Position numbers and translations under genes: made by a program. From contig JBIMKP010000002.1 of assembly GCA_051861545.1 (NCBI GenBank), forward strand, positions 1 to 64,000: DNA of 64,000 nucleotides, written 5' to 3'. This DNA comes from CAISCU01 sp051861545. Its GTDB lineage: Bacteria > Bacteroidota > Bacteroidia > UKL13-3. Numbering within the stretch: the first letter of the stretch is position 1; each line of letters begins with the position of its first letter. The notes under the pieces were generated by a model that was not told where the DNA came from, did not search any database, and was given only the letters and a program-made list of their open reading frames with translations. Positions 1 through 9,860 of this stretch are shown one piece after another.

Positions 1-1
1 A

Positions 2-382
2 GCTTGTGCTCTTGGACAGCAAGCTTGTCAACTAGGCCTGAGAGTTTTGTACCTTAACTTAAATCGCTTCTTAGAAAGAGTTGCACTTGCAAGACTAGAT
101 GGTTCCTTTAATAATATGTTAAATAGCCTAGAGAAAACTCACCTAATCATACTCGACGACTTTGGCTTAGCTCCACTTACACAAGACGTTAAACTTGCTT
201 TATTACAAATACTTGAAGATAGATATGCCAGAAAAGCTACAATCATTGCTTCACAAATACCCGTTGAAAAATGGTATGATTATATCGATGAGCCAACTAT
301 TGCAGATGCAATTTTAGACCGAATTGTTCCAAAAGCTCACCGTTTTGACTTAAAAGGTAACTCACTTAGAAATAGAAAATAA
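2..382 (+). CDS. istB: IS21-family transposition helper IstB (C-terminal part)
   Basis: AAA+ ATPase that assists the IS21 transposase in target capture. The reading frame is open to the left window edge, so the N-terminus and Walker A lie outside; the visible part starts with A-C-A-L-G-Q-Q-A-C-Q-L-G, matching the segment after Walker A in IstB. A Walker B-like stretch (LIILDDFGLAPL) and the typical tail with DRY-x-R, DEPTIADAILDRIV and a basic end (RNRK) are visible. A TTG at 47 could be mistaken for a start but is internal to the family alignment. IS21-type terminal repeats follow at 416-464. The partner istA would lie to the left. Confidence 0.9.
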   Translation, partial: ACALGQQACQLGLRVLYLNLNRFLERVALARLDGSFNNMLNSLEKTHLIILDDFGLAPLTQDVKLALLQILEDRYARKATIIASQIPVEKWYDYIDEPTIADAILDRIVPKAHRFDLKGNSLRNRK

Positions 383-415
383 TCCTATTATTGCATTGCA
401 TTTTTTATCCAATTT

Positions 416-464
416 GAGTGGCTCAGTTGAATCCGGAATCACTGGCCCAGTTCATCCGAAATAC
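416..464 (+). mobile_element. IS21 element right end with two imperfect repeats
   Basis: About 35 bp after the istB stop are two imperfect direct repeats of about 23 bp: GAGTGGCTCAGTTGAATCCG at 416 and CTGGCCCAGTTCATCCGAAA at 442. IS21-family ends usually carry multiple transposase-binding repeats, so this is read as the right terminus. The exact outer base and the target duplication cannot be fixed without the left end. Confidence 0.6.
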
Positions 465-544
465 TCAATTAGCAGCTATAATGGAGGTATAGCAACAAAA
501 TCATAGAAAAATATTGTGCTATTTTTTTAATTATTAGTTAGGTG

Positions 545-1339
545 TTACAAATCCTTAGTTTGTATTCTCTTATTGATTATCATCTTAAATTCTTCAACTG
601 ATGTAAATGGATTTAACAACTTTAATTCATCTTGTAAATACTCCATTTTATGTATTTTAGGTGTAAGTAATAAGTCAAACTTTTTAGTTTGGATTGAGTA
701 CTTAAAATTAATTTCTTCATCCTTATTTGAAACAACAAATTCATCATTATCAATCCATTTTAGTGTTTTGATTATTTTAGAAAAATTGTCTTCATAAAAC
801 CTTGTTTTTAAAATTTCAATTTTCTGAATTTCATTGTCTTCGGTTTTTTCCTTAAGCATAGTAAATACATGGCAAAAATCTTTATTCCTATTGACTTTAA
901 TGGAGGCTTGGAATCTTTTGTCTTTAGAAAATTTAGGAGTTATGATTTCAAATTCATCCAAGAAATTTGTATTGCAAACTTCATTATAAGCTTTAATAAA
1001 TTCTTCTTTGGGCCAATTGAATTTCTTTGCCAATTCAAGTATTGATTCTAAAATAAGGTCTAGTATGGTTTTATATCGATTTAATTCTAATGGTTCATTT
1101 TCGAGAATCTTCCAATCAAAATTTTTATAGAATACACAAACCTTTATCAATTTACTTGGTGGTATAATTCTATTTGGAAACCCTGGGTATTCAATTTGAA
1201 TAGAAATCTTATTTAAGTTCTCAATTTTAATTTTATTGATGAATCTGCTATATATTCTGGAAATGAAAATTAATTCATTTCCAAACTTTGTTTCACAATG
1301 TCCTTCCGCTGTCCCAAGTTCTATAAAAAGTTTACTCAT
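545..1339 (-). CDS. hypothetical protein (264 aa)
   Basis: No family recognised. The protein has no signal peptide or membrane segment, is rich in lysine, isoleucine and glutamate, and looks soluble and cytoplasmic. It starts at an ATG at 1339 (MSKLFIELGTAEGH) and stops close to the IS21 end. There are no operon partners: the gene upstream on the other strand begins at 1676. It may be part of the accessory DNA brought in next to the IS element. Confidence 0.6.
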   Translation of the reverse strand: MSKLFIELGTAEGHCETKFGNELIFISRIYSRFINKIKIENLNKISIQIEYPGFPNRIIPPSKLIKVCVFYKNFDWKILENEPLELNRYKTILDLILESILELAKKFNWPKEEFIKAYNEVCNTNFLDEFEIITPKFSKDKRFQASIKVNRNKDFCHVFTMLKEKTEDNEIQKIEILKTRFYEDNFSKIIKTLKWIDNDEFVVSNKDEEINFKYSIQTKKFDLLLTPKIHKMEYLQDELKLLNPFTSVEEFKMIINKRIQTKDL

Positions 1340-1675
1340 GATTACTCTTTTAGATTAAAACACCACTTTCATCACTGATGGCCACCAAACTTTCTATCAC
1401 GTCTAGGTGAAAATAATACAATTCGTCTGTGTTCTTTTTGTTCATGGCTATGAGCGGTCAATTTATAAATTTAAGTCTGTATTATATTGACTTAATTGAT
1501 TTTTCAATATGTTTTTCAAAAACTACAATTAATTAATTTGCTACAAGCTTGTAAAAAAAACTAATAAAAGGTCAAAACTATTAAAGAAGATATCCAAAAG
1601 TTTAACGGGTAAATATTTAATTTCTTTACTTTTAAAACTGAGACTTTGAATTTAAATTGCAAGTCAATTTTAGCT
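1340..1675. other. intergenic region, no feature seen
   Basis: Divergent spacer of about 335 bp between the hypothetical gene on the minus strand and the T9SS cargo gene on the plus strand. It presumably holds both promoters. No clear palindrome, repeat or short coding frame was seen. Confidence 0.4.
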
Positions 1676-4474
1676 ATGAAATCACTTTTATTCGCCCTTA
1701 TTTCTTTCCTTTTTGTGGAAGGTGTTTTTGCTCAATGTGGTAATGACAATATTTATAAACTACCAGTAACAGTTACGAATTCATCTGCGAGTATCATTCC
1801 TGCAGGTATTGGTTTGATTAAGTTTAACTCTGCTTTGTATATTTCTCAGAACCAATTGAAATTATCAGGAAATGATTTAAGAGTAGGTTTAAATTGTTGT
1901 AGCTTCTTTCCTTTTTGGATTGATACTGCAACATGGAATACTTCTGAAACAAATGTTTGGGTTCGACTTCCTGCTATTCCTGCAAGCGGTTCTTTGAATG
2001 TAGAATTGTCATTTGGTGGTTCTAATGCCATCAACTTCTCATCTTTTTCTAATACATTTTTGTCGGTTTATTCTTTGAATTCGGGTGTGGATACGCTCTC
2101 TGGTACTATAGTTTATGATTGGTTTGAGATAAAACCTGGGGCCACTGTGTTTACGCCTATTGGACAAATTTTAAGCATTCAAGCAGCGAATATTGTTATT
2201 AGAGGTAATATAATTGGTGATGCAAGAGGATTTGCCGGTGCTAAGAATATTGCTTGTAGTCCTGGTTCAGGGCCTGGTGGAGGGGTTGTGGCAACAACTT
2301 GTTTAGCAGGTGGTGCAGGCTCGTATGGAGGTAATGCTGGTTGTACACAGGCAGTAGGAAATATTTGTGCAATTGCAGGAGCTTTAGCTTATGGAACTAG
2401 TACTGGTTTGGATATCCAAATGGGTTCCGGTGGTTCAACAGGTACTATGGGCGGTACCGGGAATTCAGCAGGTAATGGTGGTGGTGCAATAGAATTTGAT
2501 TGTACCAATTTTTTTCTTTCTGGAAGTATATCTATGAATGGTCAGGATGGTCAGTCTTCAACTTCTTTTGGTACTGCTGGTGGTGGTGGTGCAGGTGGTG
2601 GTATTCTCATCAAATCGAATCATATCAAAATGAGTAATGGTATTTTAACTGCTAAAGGTGGTAAAGCTGGCAATGCAACTTCTGCTTCTGGAAGTGGCGG
2701 ACGAGTTAAATTGTTTTATCAATCTGCTATTTCTGGTCCTTACTCAACTAATGTTACTTCTACAAATGTTCATTCAATGGGTGGTACAGTTAATTTTTCT
2801 GGTGCTGTAGGACAAAATGGTTCAAGTCATTCTGCTCAAGTTCAATTGAATAAAGCTACAATTACTACAGGTGCTTTTGGTAGCTCAAGTTGTATCATCA
2901 CCTATTATTCTAAACCTTCAGGTCCTATAGATAGTTTGTCAACTTGGGGAGTTAATACCAATGGTACAGGCAATGCGCCAAGTTCATTTGGACTTAATAA
3001 TACTGTTTTTGTATTACGAAATAGAAAGACAGCAAACTTAAATTCAAATTTATTTTTTACTGGTAATGGATGTGTATTTATGGTTGCTGATTCTTTGCAA
3101 GGAACTAAACTTACAATATCAAAGAATGCAAGTTTAGCTTGCGATTCATTTGTATTGTTTTCAAATTGTTCACTTCAAGTTTTTGGAGCAATTTCCTTTA
3201 ATAAATCTCATTTTTTGCTTAATGCTAGTGCTGTTTTTTCAGATACTTCTTCAATTCAGCAATTACCTTCTGCTACTTATCATAACCTCGAAACATCTGG
3301 TTCAGATAAATTGCTTTTAGGTAATGTATTTGTTAGGAATCAATTTACTCTTCAATCTAATATCTTATCAAATCAGAATACATTAACCCTTGGACTTTCT
3401 CCCACAGAGCCAGGAAGTCTTCAATGGAATAGTGGTTATATTTCAGAAAAGTTTGATAGAAGATTGAACTCTTTCATGTCAAATGCTCAATCTGTTTTAT
3501 TTCCAATTGGTGCAAAAGGAAAGGTTCAATTACTTAAATTAAATATCAATGGAATGAATTTGTTAGGAACTATTAGAGCAGAATTTGATACGAGTTTGGC
3601 AAATAGTTTAGGACTTCCATTGGTAGATACTTCCGCAAACTTAGTTCAACAAATAAACAAAACAGCTGCAGATGGTTTTTGGCGTTTAAAGTTAATAAGT
3701 GGAAGTTTTACAGGTACTTATTCCGCTGAATTTCATGCAAATCAATTCCGTTCAAATGCACATGTTGCTGGCTTAAGAATTTTATCTAGACCTAACCTTT
3801 CTTTGAATTGGACAATCAACGGGAGTCATTCTACAGCTATCAATCAGGGAAGCATCATTATTGCAAAAAGAAATAATTTAAGTTTGCTCAACAGGGATTT
3901 TGTTTTGGCTTCCGATTCTTTGTTAAATCCATTACCAGTTCGTTTTGTAAAAGTGTTTTTAGAACCATCTGAACTTTATACCCAATTGATTTGGTTAGTT
4001 ACAAATGAAGTGAATGTAAGCAGATATGTAGTTGAATATTTTGATAACAATAACTGGATTGAATTAAATTCAGTTGCTTTTAAGTTTTCAAAAGGGATTA
4101 ACACTTATTCAAGTATAATTCCTTCTGAATTATCTGATAGGTGTTTTAGAATCAAAGAAATTGATTTTGATTCTAAATTTACTTATTCAAAAATGATATG
4201 TGGATCAAGCAAATCAATAGGGGAATTAGATGTTCATATTTGGCCTAATCCTATAGATTTAAAAACTACTATCCAATTAATTAATTTTGATAATAGAATC
4301 CCTGTTATTATGAAAGTATTTGATGAATTGGGGAAAGATGTTTCAGTAATTTTTGAGCAAACATCTACCAATGAATTTAATCTTCAATTTCAACCTAATC
4401 AGGCTAAAGGACTTTATTATTTGAAATTAAATATGAATGAAGAAAATAGAACTTTTAAATTGATAAAACTCTAA
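1676..4474 (+). CDS. secreted protein with DUF2341-like domain and T9SS type A sorting domain
   Basis: Large exported protein of about 932 aa. The ATG at 1676 is preferred over an upstream TTG at 1646 because it opens directly on a signal peptide (MKSLLFALISFLFVEGVFAQ). Residues of about 25-140 resemble the DUF2341 beta-sandwich. About 180-350 is very glycine-rich (repeated GGGG, GGTG and GGAG), and the rest looks like beta-rich adhesin or shell material. The last ~75 residues have the T9SS type A pattern: WPNP, then GLYYLKL, then FKLIKL at the end. It is predicted to cross the outer membrane through the type IX system and be anchored or released at the surface. It ends 3 bp from the convergent gene at 4478. 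Ligand unknown. Confidence 0.85.
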   Translation: MKSLLFALISFLFVEGVFAQCGNDNIYKLPVTVTNSSASIIPAGIGLIKFNSALYISQNQLKLSGNDLRVGLNCCSFFPFWIDTATWNTSETNVWVRLPAIPASGSLNVELSFGGSNAINFSSFSNTFLSVYSLNSGVDTLSGTIVYDWFEIKPGATVFTPIGQILSIQAANIVIRGNIIGDARGFAGAKNIACSPGSGPGGGVVATTCLAGGAGSYGGNAGCTQAVGNICAIAGALAYGTSTGLDIQMGSGGSTGTMGGTGNSAGNGGGAIEFDCTNFFLSGSISMNGQDGQSSTSFGTAGGGGAGGGILIKSNHIKMSNGILTAKGGKAGNATSASGSGGRVKLFYQSAISGPYSTNVTSTNVHSMGGTVNFSGAVGQNGSSHSAQVQLNKATITTGAFGSSSCIITYYSKPSGPIDSLSTWGVNTNGTGNAPSSFGLNNTVFVLRNRKTANLNSNLFFTGNGCVFMVADSLQGTKLTISKNASLACDSFVLFSNCSLQVFGAISFNKSHFLLNASAVFSDTSSIQQLPSATYHNLETSGSDKLLLGNVFVRNQFTLQSNILSNQNTLTLGLSPTEPGSLQWNSGYISEKFDRRLNSFMSNAQSVLFPIGAKGKVQLLKLNINGMNLLGTIRAEFDTSLANSLGLPLVDTSANLVQQINKTAADGFWRLKLISGSFTGTYSAEFHANQFRSNAHVAGLRILSRPNLSLNWTINGSHSTAINQGSIIIAKRNNLSLLNRDFVLASDSLLNPLPVRFVKVFLEPSELYTQLIWLVTNEVNVSRYVVEYFDNNNWIELNSVAFKFSKGINTYSSIIPSELSDRCFRIKEIDFDSKFTYSKMICGSSKSIGELDVHIWPNPIDLKTTIQLINFDNRIPVIMKVFDELGKDVSVIFEQTSTNEFNLQFQPNQAKGLYYLKLNMNEENRTFKLIKL

Positions 4475-4477
4475 ACA

Positions 4478-6067
4478 CTATTCTTCCACCTTAAATCCTT
4501 CTTCTAATTTCGTTCCTTTCATTTTACAATTTTCAACCATATAATAAGAGCAAGGAAATTGGTCCCAACAACTGCTGTTTGTTTTGGTGATATATACCTT
4601 ATTCATGTTCCAATCTTGTGAATCTATTGCTATTTTAGGATAGGCATTTACTTCAAATAAAGATAGTTTCGGCGTTTGTATGTATTTACTTCCGGCCAAT
4701 AACAAGGCAACAAATAGTAGGGGATAGCTAAATGATTTTGTGAAAATCTTTGGAATCAAATGTGAAATACTATACAAACCCAATCCAATTAAAATCCACA
4801 TATATCCAAAGGTATACCTGATATGCGGACCATTGCTAAAACAAAATACAATACCAACAATGGCTAATACTAGTAATAACAAAATAGCCATGTTTTTTTG
4901 TTTGATTTGAAACCACATAGTTATTGGTATAGATACCAACGCCAATAACATCATGGCTCTATTAAACACATCATGAAATTTAAACCAACCTGGCAACCAT
5001 TCCATCAAACTTAGTTGTGCAGTTTTGTAAATATCTCCACCAGGTAATTTTCCCCATTGTATGATACTGAATCTTTCGAATTGTAATACCTCTTTTGGTA
5101 CTTTCCAATCAACTTGAAACAAGTTTATTCCATCAACAGGATAAGCTAACCAACCCGATACCATTACGTTTCCAATTAACCAAGGAATGAAGAAAGTGAT
5201 AGCAGTTAAACTTATTAGAATGGGTAAATAGAAAGTTTTGTTCTGACGAATAATCATTACAAAAGATACCAAGGCAAGTAAAGCAAGTGGCGCGGCATTT
5301 AGCTTAACGGTAATGGCAAAACAACTCAATAAAATAATTAGAATGTATTTGAGGTTTTCTGTTTTGTTTGATTGAAATGCTTGTAAAAACAATGAGCTAT
5401 TGATAAAGATAAGGCAACTAACTACAAAATCAGGGGTGACACTACCTACAAAGGCTGTTTTGCAACTCATGGTTAAGAACAATACAAATCCCAAGTGTAA
5501 GAAAAATTCTCTTTCATTTTTTTGATAAACATGAATTAAATAAAAGAAACAGATAACAAATAACAATCCATTTAAAACATATAAACTCAACTCTCCAAAA
5601 CCCAATAAACTTTGTAAATTGAACCACCAATTGTTGTTGGCTAATGGACGATTAAAATTACCCAAACCCAAAACGTTTCCTGAATATTCTGCCCATTTCA
5701 TGGCTTGTAAATGGTAATCACCAATATCTCCTGTACCTGGTCTAATGTAAATAGATAGGGCTGCAACAAGAATTAATAACAAACTTATTTTGGAGGAAAT
5801 AAATTGGTAGAATTGAACCAATATCGACTTATTTAAAATAGCAGGAATAGTGGATATCAATATCACCAATATTTTCATAGGCCACTGAATAGGAAGGAAT
5901 AAATGCAAACAACTGCTAAAAGAAGCCAATCCAACTAAACCAATTAATATACTTATTTCAGCTTTGATTACTTCATGAATATGTTTTTTAAATGCCTGAA
6001 GAAGCAAATTTCCCCACAAAAAGCAGATGAAAGCACTGATGAGTATATTTAAAATTACCGTTACCAT
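4478..6067 (-). CDS. polytopic membrane protein, GT-C/LIC_10190-like
   Basis: Inner-membrane protein of 529 aa with about 11-13 hydrophobic segments. After the third or so segment comes an acidic periplasmic-type loop (RPGTGDIGDYHLQAMKWAE, then NNNWWFNLQ), the arrangement seen in GT-C fold glycosyltransferases using polyprenyl-linked sugars and in the LIC_10190 group of membrane proteins. The C-terminus is a soluble tail with cysteines (SSCWDQFPCSYYMVENC). The start is an ATG at 6067. It may act in surface glycan assembly, but the substrate cannot be deduced and no glycan cluster is adjacent. Confidence 0.65.
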   Translation of the reverse strand: MVTVILNILISAFICFLWGNLLLQAFKKHIHEVIKAEISILIGLVGLASFSSCLHLFLPIQWPMKILVILISTIPAILNKSILVQFYQFISSKISLLLILVAALSIYIRPGTGDIGDYHLQAMKWAEYSGNVLGLGNFNRPLANNNWWFNLQSLLGFGELSLYVLNGLLFVICFFYLIHVYQKNEREFFLHLGFVLFLTMSCKTAFVGSVTPDFVVSCLIFINSSLFLQAFQSNKTENLKYILIILLSCFAITVKLNAAPLALLALVSFVMIIRQNKTFYLPILISLTAITFFIPWLIGNVMVSGWLAYPVDGINLFQVDWKVPKEVLQFERFSIIQWGKLPGGDIYKTAQLSLMEWLPGWFKFHDVFNRAMMLLALVSIPITMWFQIKQKNMAILLLLVLAIVGIVFCFSNGPHIRYTFGYMWILIGLGLYSISHLIPKIFTKSFSYPLLFVALLLAGSKYIQTPKLSLFEVNAYPKIAIDSQDWNMNKVYITKTNSSCWDQFPCSYYMVENCKMKGTKLEEGFKVEE

Positions 6068-6223
6068 AGATTAAATAATGGCTAGCAATTTAGTAGAAAA
6101 AGGATGGAAACTATTTGAAGATATAGAAACTATAAATTTTAATAGTAGTATTTTGATTTTTTTTTGCATCAATCTGAAGCCTTATCCTACTAATAAATGT
6201 TAGATTCAAATAAAATCTTGCTG

Positions 6224-6268
6224 ATTCCTCAATTGCCATGAGGTTTCAACCCATGGGAAATGAGGAAT
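6224..6268. repeat. REP-like imperfect palindrome
   Basis: Left arm ATTCCTCAATTGCCATG (6224-6240) pairs with the right arm ending GAAATGAGGAAT, leaving a short loop of about 10 nt containing TTTCAACC. This is the main feature of the 325-bp gap 6068-6392. It resembles other short palindromes in this window but lacks the ATAGTAG tail. It could also serve as a bidirectional terminator. Confidence 0.45.
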
Positions 6269-6392
6269 TTGTATCTAGCTTCAATCTCATTTAAGAATTT
6301 CAGGTTTAAAATGCTCGAAGTTTAATTAATCAAATTATTTTAAGCAATTGAATATTCTTTTAAACTTTTAATTCTAAAGGAATTCCCCAATT

Positions 6393-7184
6393 TTATTTAA
6401 ACGTAATTCCCAAATTTCTCAATTGTCTTTTGATGAAATTTTTCGCTCCTTCTTTTAATGGAGTCATCATTTTTTTGGCAGCACTATCTGTTGGTCTGGC
6501 TTTAAAAACTGTATCGTGGTATTTGGCTGCATCTGCTCTTAAATCTGTATAGTAGTAGGCATAAAACGATTTTCTTGTTACTCCTTCTGGCACTTTTATA
6601 GCAGCGTAACCATGGTAACTAATTTCGTTTGTTTCAAAAATCAAACAACGATTAAATGCTGGAAATACCTTTTTATCTAAATTGGTCATATCGGCATTCC
6701 ACAATTCGGTGTGTCCGCCATACGATTCTTGCCAATCTTTATTAAAAAATATCAAAAGATTTACCCTACGATGTATTCCTCTGTCGGCATGAATATTAAA
6801 ATCGATGTGAATATCCAGAAAACTTCCATCTCCTCCTTGATGTAATCCACCTCCCAAAGCATCAGGAACAGAGTACAATCCATCAATTCCTACCAGCTTA
6901 CTCATTAACTCACACCATTCCTTGCTGTGCATTTCCTGACGTAATGTTGAGAATATTTCAGAAAAATCTTCAAAATTTGAGCCTTCTGCTTTAAATTCAT
7001 TCACCCCTTTGTATCTTTTATTAAATACCTCTTCTTTGGGGAATTCATTAAATATTTTGTCAGCCATTTCTGCTTGTAAGAAATTGTCGATGACCAAATG
7101 TTTATAGGGCTTGGCATCGGAAAACTCCTTCGCCATTTTGCTGATATTTTCTTCTGAAAAAAGTGATTGATTGATGATTTTCAT
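6393..7184 (-). CDS. 2-oxoglutarate/Fe(II)-dependent oxygenase family protein
   Basis: Cytoplasmic, 263 aa. The double-stranded beta-helix iron triad is visible: H126-x-D128 (IHIDFN) and a distal H191 (SYHGY), with R204 (TRKSF) positioned to bind the 2-oxoglutarate carboxylate. This arrangement fits the 2OG-Fe(II) oxygenases of the prolyl-hydroxylase-like group (Pfam 2OG-FeII_Oxy_3 type). The substrate is unknown; relatives often sit near surface glycan or small-molecule genes. The start is an ATG at 7184. It is transcribed away from rbfA, so the spacer holds divergent promoters. Confidence 0.8.
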   Translation of the reverse strand: MKIINQSLFSEENISKMAKEFSDAKPYKHLVIDNFLQAEMADKIFNEFPKEEVFNKRYKGVNEFKAEGSNFEDFSEIFSTLRQEMHSKEWCELMSKLVGIDGLYSVPDALGGGLHQGGDGSFLDIHIDFNIHADRGIHRRVNLLIFFNKDWQESYGGHTELWNADMTNLDKKVFPAFNRCLIFETNEISYHGYAAIKVPEGVTRKSFYAYYYTDLRADAAKYHDTVFKARPTDSAAKKMMTPLKEGAKNFIKRQLRNLGITFK

Positions 7185-7286
7185 AACCTTGGTTTGATTA
7201 CAAAAATAACATTATTTAGAACTTTTCTAAATAACTTGAATTTTTCCTCAAAAAGCCTCCTCTTTTTATTGCATATTTGCAGTGAT

Positions 7287-7664
7287 ATGAGTGTACGTCA
7301 GGAAAAATTTGCAGGATTGATTCAGCAGCATTTGGCTGAAATCCTTCAAAGACATAAAGAATATGTAAATAATGTATTTGTTACGGTGAGCCGGGTTCAG
7401 GTTTCACCAGATTTGGGTTATGCCAAAGTTTATTTGAGTCTTTTTAAGGCTCCCGATAAAAATTTACTATTGAATACTATTAAGCTTCACAGCAAAGAAA
7501 TCCGCAAACAATTGGCTTCCAAAATTAAAAACCAAGTTAGGGTTATTCCTGAACTGGAGTTTTTTGTGGATGATAGCCTCGATTATGTTTTTCATATGGA
7601 AGAGGTTTTTAAACAAATAAATAAACAAGACGAACAAAATAACCTACAAGACGACAAGGCATAA
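7287..7664 (+). CDS. rbfA: 30S ribosome-binding factor RbfA
   Basis: KH-like RNA-binding protein needed for late 30S maturation and 16S rRNA 5' end processing. About 125 aa from the ATG at 7287 (MSVRQEKFAGLIQQHLAEIL); an earlier in-frame ATG at 7167 would add 40 non-conserved residues that overlap the divergent oxygenase gene, so it is rejected. The family pattern is clear: R-x-E-K near the N-terminus, VTVSRVQVSPDLGYAKVYLS in the middle, and the DDSLDYVFHMEE helix near the end. Its stop overlaps the next start by one base (TAATG), which implies translational coupling to the methyltransferase. Confidence 0.92.
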   Translation: MSVRQEKFAGLIQQHLAEILQRHKEYVNNVFVTVSRVQVSPDLGYAKVYLSLFKAPDKNLLLNTIKLHSKEIRKQLASKIKNQVRVIPELEFFVDDSLDYVFHMEEVFKQINKQDEQNNLQDDKA

Positions 7665-8470
7665 TGAATTACGATCCTATTAAAAAAGACCTGGGTATTG
7701 TATTTAACAAACAACCCTTTTTAAGAAAATTATTTTACAAATTATTAGACCTTTTATTGCTGAGAAGCTGGCATGTACACCGTGAATTAAAGCTTTGGCG
7801 TAAATCAAATCCTTCAGCTTTAATATTAGATGCTGGTTCTGGATTTGGTCAGTATAGTTTTAATATGGCTCAACAAAGCCCTAATTATGTGATTGATGCA
7901 GTTGATGTTAAAGACGATCAAATTGCAGATTGTAATGCTTTCTTCCAAAAAGTTGGATTAAGTAATGCAGTTTTTAGAATTGGCGATTTAACTCAGCCTA
8001 TTGCTCAAAACAAATACGATTTGGTGATGTGTGTCGATGTTATGGAACATATTTTAGAAGATGTTACCGTCTTCAAAAACTTCAACCAAGCCATGAAACC
8101 TGGTGCTATGTTGTTGATTTCAACTCCTAGCGACCAAGGTGGTTCTGATGTGCACGAAGAAACGGGCGAAAGTTTTATTGGCGAACACGTTCGTGATGGA
8201 TATCCAGTTGCTGAAATGGCTGATAAACTAAAACAAGCAGGTTTCGAAAAAATGGAAATTCTTTATAGCTATGGTGCCCCTGGTAAAATAGCTTGGAGAT
8301 TAAGCATGAAATACCCAATGTTAATGTTAAATGCAAGCAAATTATTCTTTGTTATCATTCCGTTTTATTACCTAATTACATTTCCAATTAGTTATGTATT
8401 GAATTATTTCGATACACATACCAAACACAGTACTGGAACCGGTTTGATTGTAAAAGCCTGGAAAAGCTAA
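7664..8470 (+). CDS. class I SAM-dependent methyltransferase
   Basis: 268 aa. Motif I (LILDAGSGFGQYSFNMAQ) and the post-motif DVMEHI (MCVDVMEHI) are typical of the Methyltransf_11 fold. A hydrophobic stretch near the C-terminus (FFVIIPFYYLITFPISYVL) suggests membrane attachment, so the substrate may be a lipid, quinone or glycan. The position between rbfA and a LolC-type permease, with a 1-bp overlap and a 5-bp gap, suggests one transcript. The acceptor cannot be determined from the sequence. Confidence 0.85.
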   Translation: MNYDPIKKDLGIVFNKQPFLRKLFYKLLDLLLLRSWHVHRELKLWRKSNPSALILDAGSGFGQYSFNMAQQSPNYVIDAVDVKDDQIADCNAFFQKVGLSNAVFRIGDLTQPIAQNKYDLVMCVDVMEHILEDVTVFKNFNQAMKPGAMLLISTPSDQGGSDVHEETGESFIGEHVRDGYPVAEMADKLKQAGFEKMEILYSYGAPGKIAWRLSMKYPMLMLNASKLFFVIIPFYYLITFPISYVLNYFDTHTKHSTGTGLIVKAWKS

Positions 8471-8475
8471 TTAAA

Positions 8476-9714
8476 ATGAATCTTTCATTCAGGATTGCTT
8501 GGCGTTATTTTATATCACGAAGAAAAAGTGGGGCCTACAATGCTGTTAGTTTAATTTCTTGGATTTCTTTAGCCGGTTACTTGGTTGGTGCTGCGGCATT
8601 GGTCATTGTTTTGTCGGTGTTTAATGGATTTGGTACTTTGTTTGGAACAATGTATGCTCATTTTGATGCCGACTTAAAAATTACTCCTGCTAAAGGAAAA
8701 AGTTTTGTACCAAGTGAAATTGCATTTGAAAAAATAAAAGCCATTCCTGGAATTAGCTCTGCCGAATGGGTAATTGAAGAAAATGTATTGTTAAGGTACA
8801 ATAACAAACAAGGAATTGGTACCATTCGTGCAGTTTCTGAAAACTATATTCAAAACTCACATTTAGATACCAATATTTTAAGAGGTGTAACTTATTTACA
8901 AGCAGGAGATACCAATTTTGCCATGGCTGGATTGGGTTTATCATACCAATTAGGTATTGACCCCGATGATCAATTTCATTATTTAGGGATCTATTTGCCT
9001 AGAAAAGGTGAGGTAAATATGTTAAATCCCGATGGAGCTTTTGCTAAAGGAGTAATTGCTCCATCCGCAATTTTTTCTGTTCAGGAAGAAGTAGATGCCA
9101 AATACGTTTTGGTTCCACTTCGATTTGCCCAACAAAATTTAGAAAGAGGAAATGAATTTTCATCTATAGAAATTAGGTTATTGCCCAAATCAAATTCAGA
9201 TGAAATTAGAGAAGAAATTCAAGAAATATGTGGAACCAATTTTGAGGTTAAAAATAGGTTCGAACAAAGAGCTTCTTTTTATAAAATTATGCAGTCAGAA
9301 AAAACAATATCTTATGTAATATTGGTATTTATTTTATTGATTGCAGCTTTTAATACCATTGGTTCTTTATACATGTTGGTATTAGAAAAAAAGGCTGATT
9401 TAATAATTTTAAAAGGAATGGGATTTGGTCCCCAAACTGCCTTTCGTTTGTTTCTTTTTGAAAGTTTATTAATTGCAGTTGTAGGTGGATTAGGTGGAAT
9501 TATTTTGGGAGCAAGTTTTGTATTAGGTCAAGAAAATTTTGGTTGGGTTGCACTTCAAAACGCCGAAAGTTTTGTAGTACAAGCCTACCCTGTAAAATTA
9601 GAAATAATGGACCTGATAAATGTGTTTATTACCTTATTGGTTTTGGGATTAGTTACTGCAATTTATCCTGCTTCAAAAGCCGCTGCAATTGTGGCTCAGG
9701 AAATGAAGAAATAA
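8476..9714 (+). CDS. LolC/LolE-type ABC transporter permease (FtsX family)
   Basis: 412 aa inner-membrane subunit of a lipoprotein-releasing ABC exporter. It opens with the family signature around the first membrane helix (RYFISRRKSGAYNAVSLISWIS), then has a periplasmic MacB_PCD-like domain (about 50-270) and three C-terminal helices with the FtsX pattern (ADLIILKGMGFGPQTAFRLF). It would extract lipoproteins from the inner membrane for LolA. The ATPase subunit is not adjacent, which is usual when the lolD gene lies elsewhere. It is the third gene of the rbfA run. Confidence 0.88.
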   Translation: MNLSFRIAWRYFISRRKSGAYNAVSLISWISLAGYLVGAAALVIVLSVFNGFGTLFGTMYAHFDADLKITPAKGKSFVPSEIAFEKIKAIPGISSAEWVIEENVLLRYNNKQGIGTIRAVSENYIQNSHLDTNILRGVTYLQAGDTNFAMAGLGLSYQLGIDPDDQFHYLGIYLPRKGEVNMLNPDGAFAKGVIAPSAIFSVQEEVDAKYVLVPLRFAQQNLERGNEFSSIEIRLLPKSNSDEIREEIQEICGTNFEVKNRFEQRASFYKIMQSEKTISYVILVFILLIAAFNTIGSLYMLVLEKKADLIILKGMGFGPQTAFRLFLFESLLIAVVGGLGGIILGASFVLGQENFGWVALQNAESFVVQAYPVKLEIMDLINVFITLLVLGLVTAIYPASKAAAIVAQEMKK

Positions 9715-9860
9715 AATGCTTGATGTTTTTTGAATTCCATCCCTACTTAGTCTCGCCAAAACAAAGGAATTTGAATCAACTTGTATAAATCATAAATCAT
9801 TAAACTCAATAGATATCTTAATTGAGGAAAATTATTTTCTCATTGTTTTTTTATATCCGT

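Noticed and set aside
7167..7286. Longer RbfA start at 7167
   Set aside because: Would add 40 residues overlapping the divergent oxygenase and not found in the family; ATG at 7287 fits.
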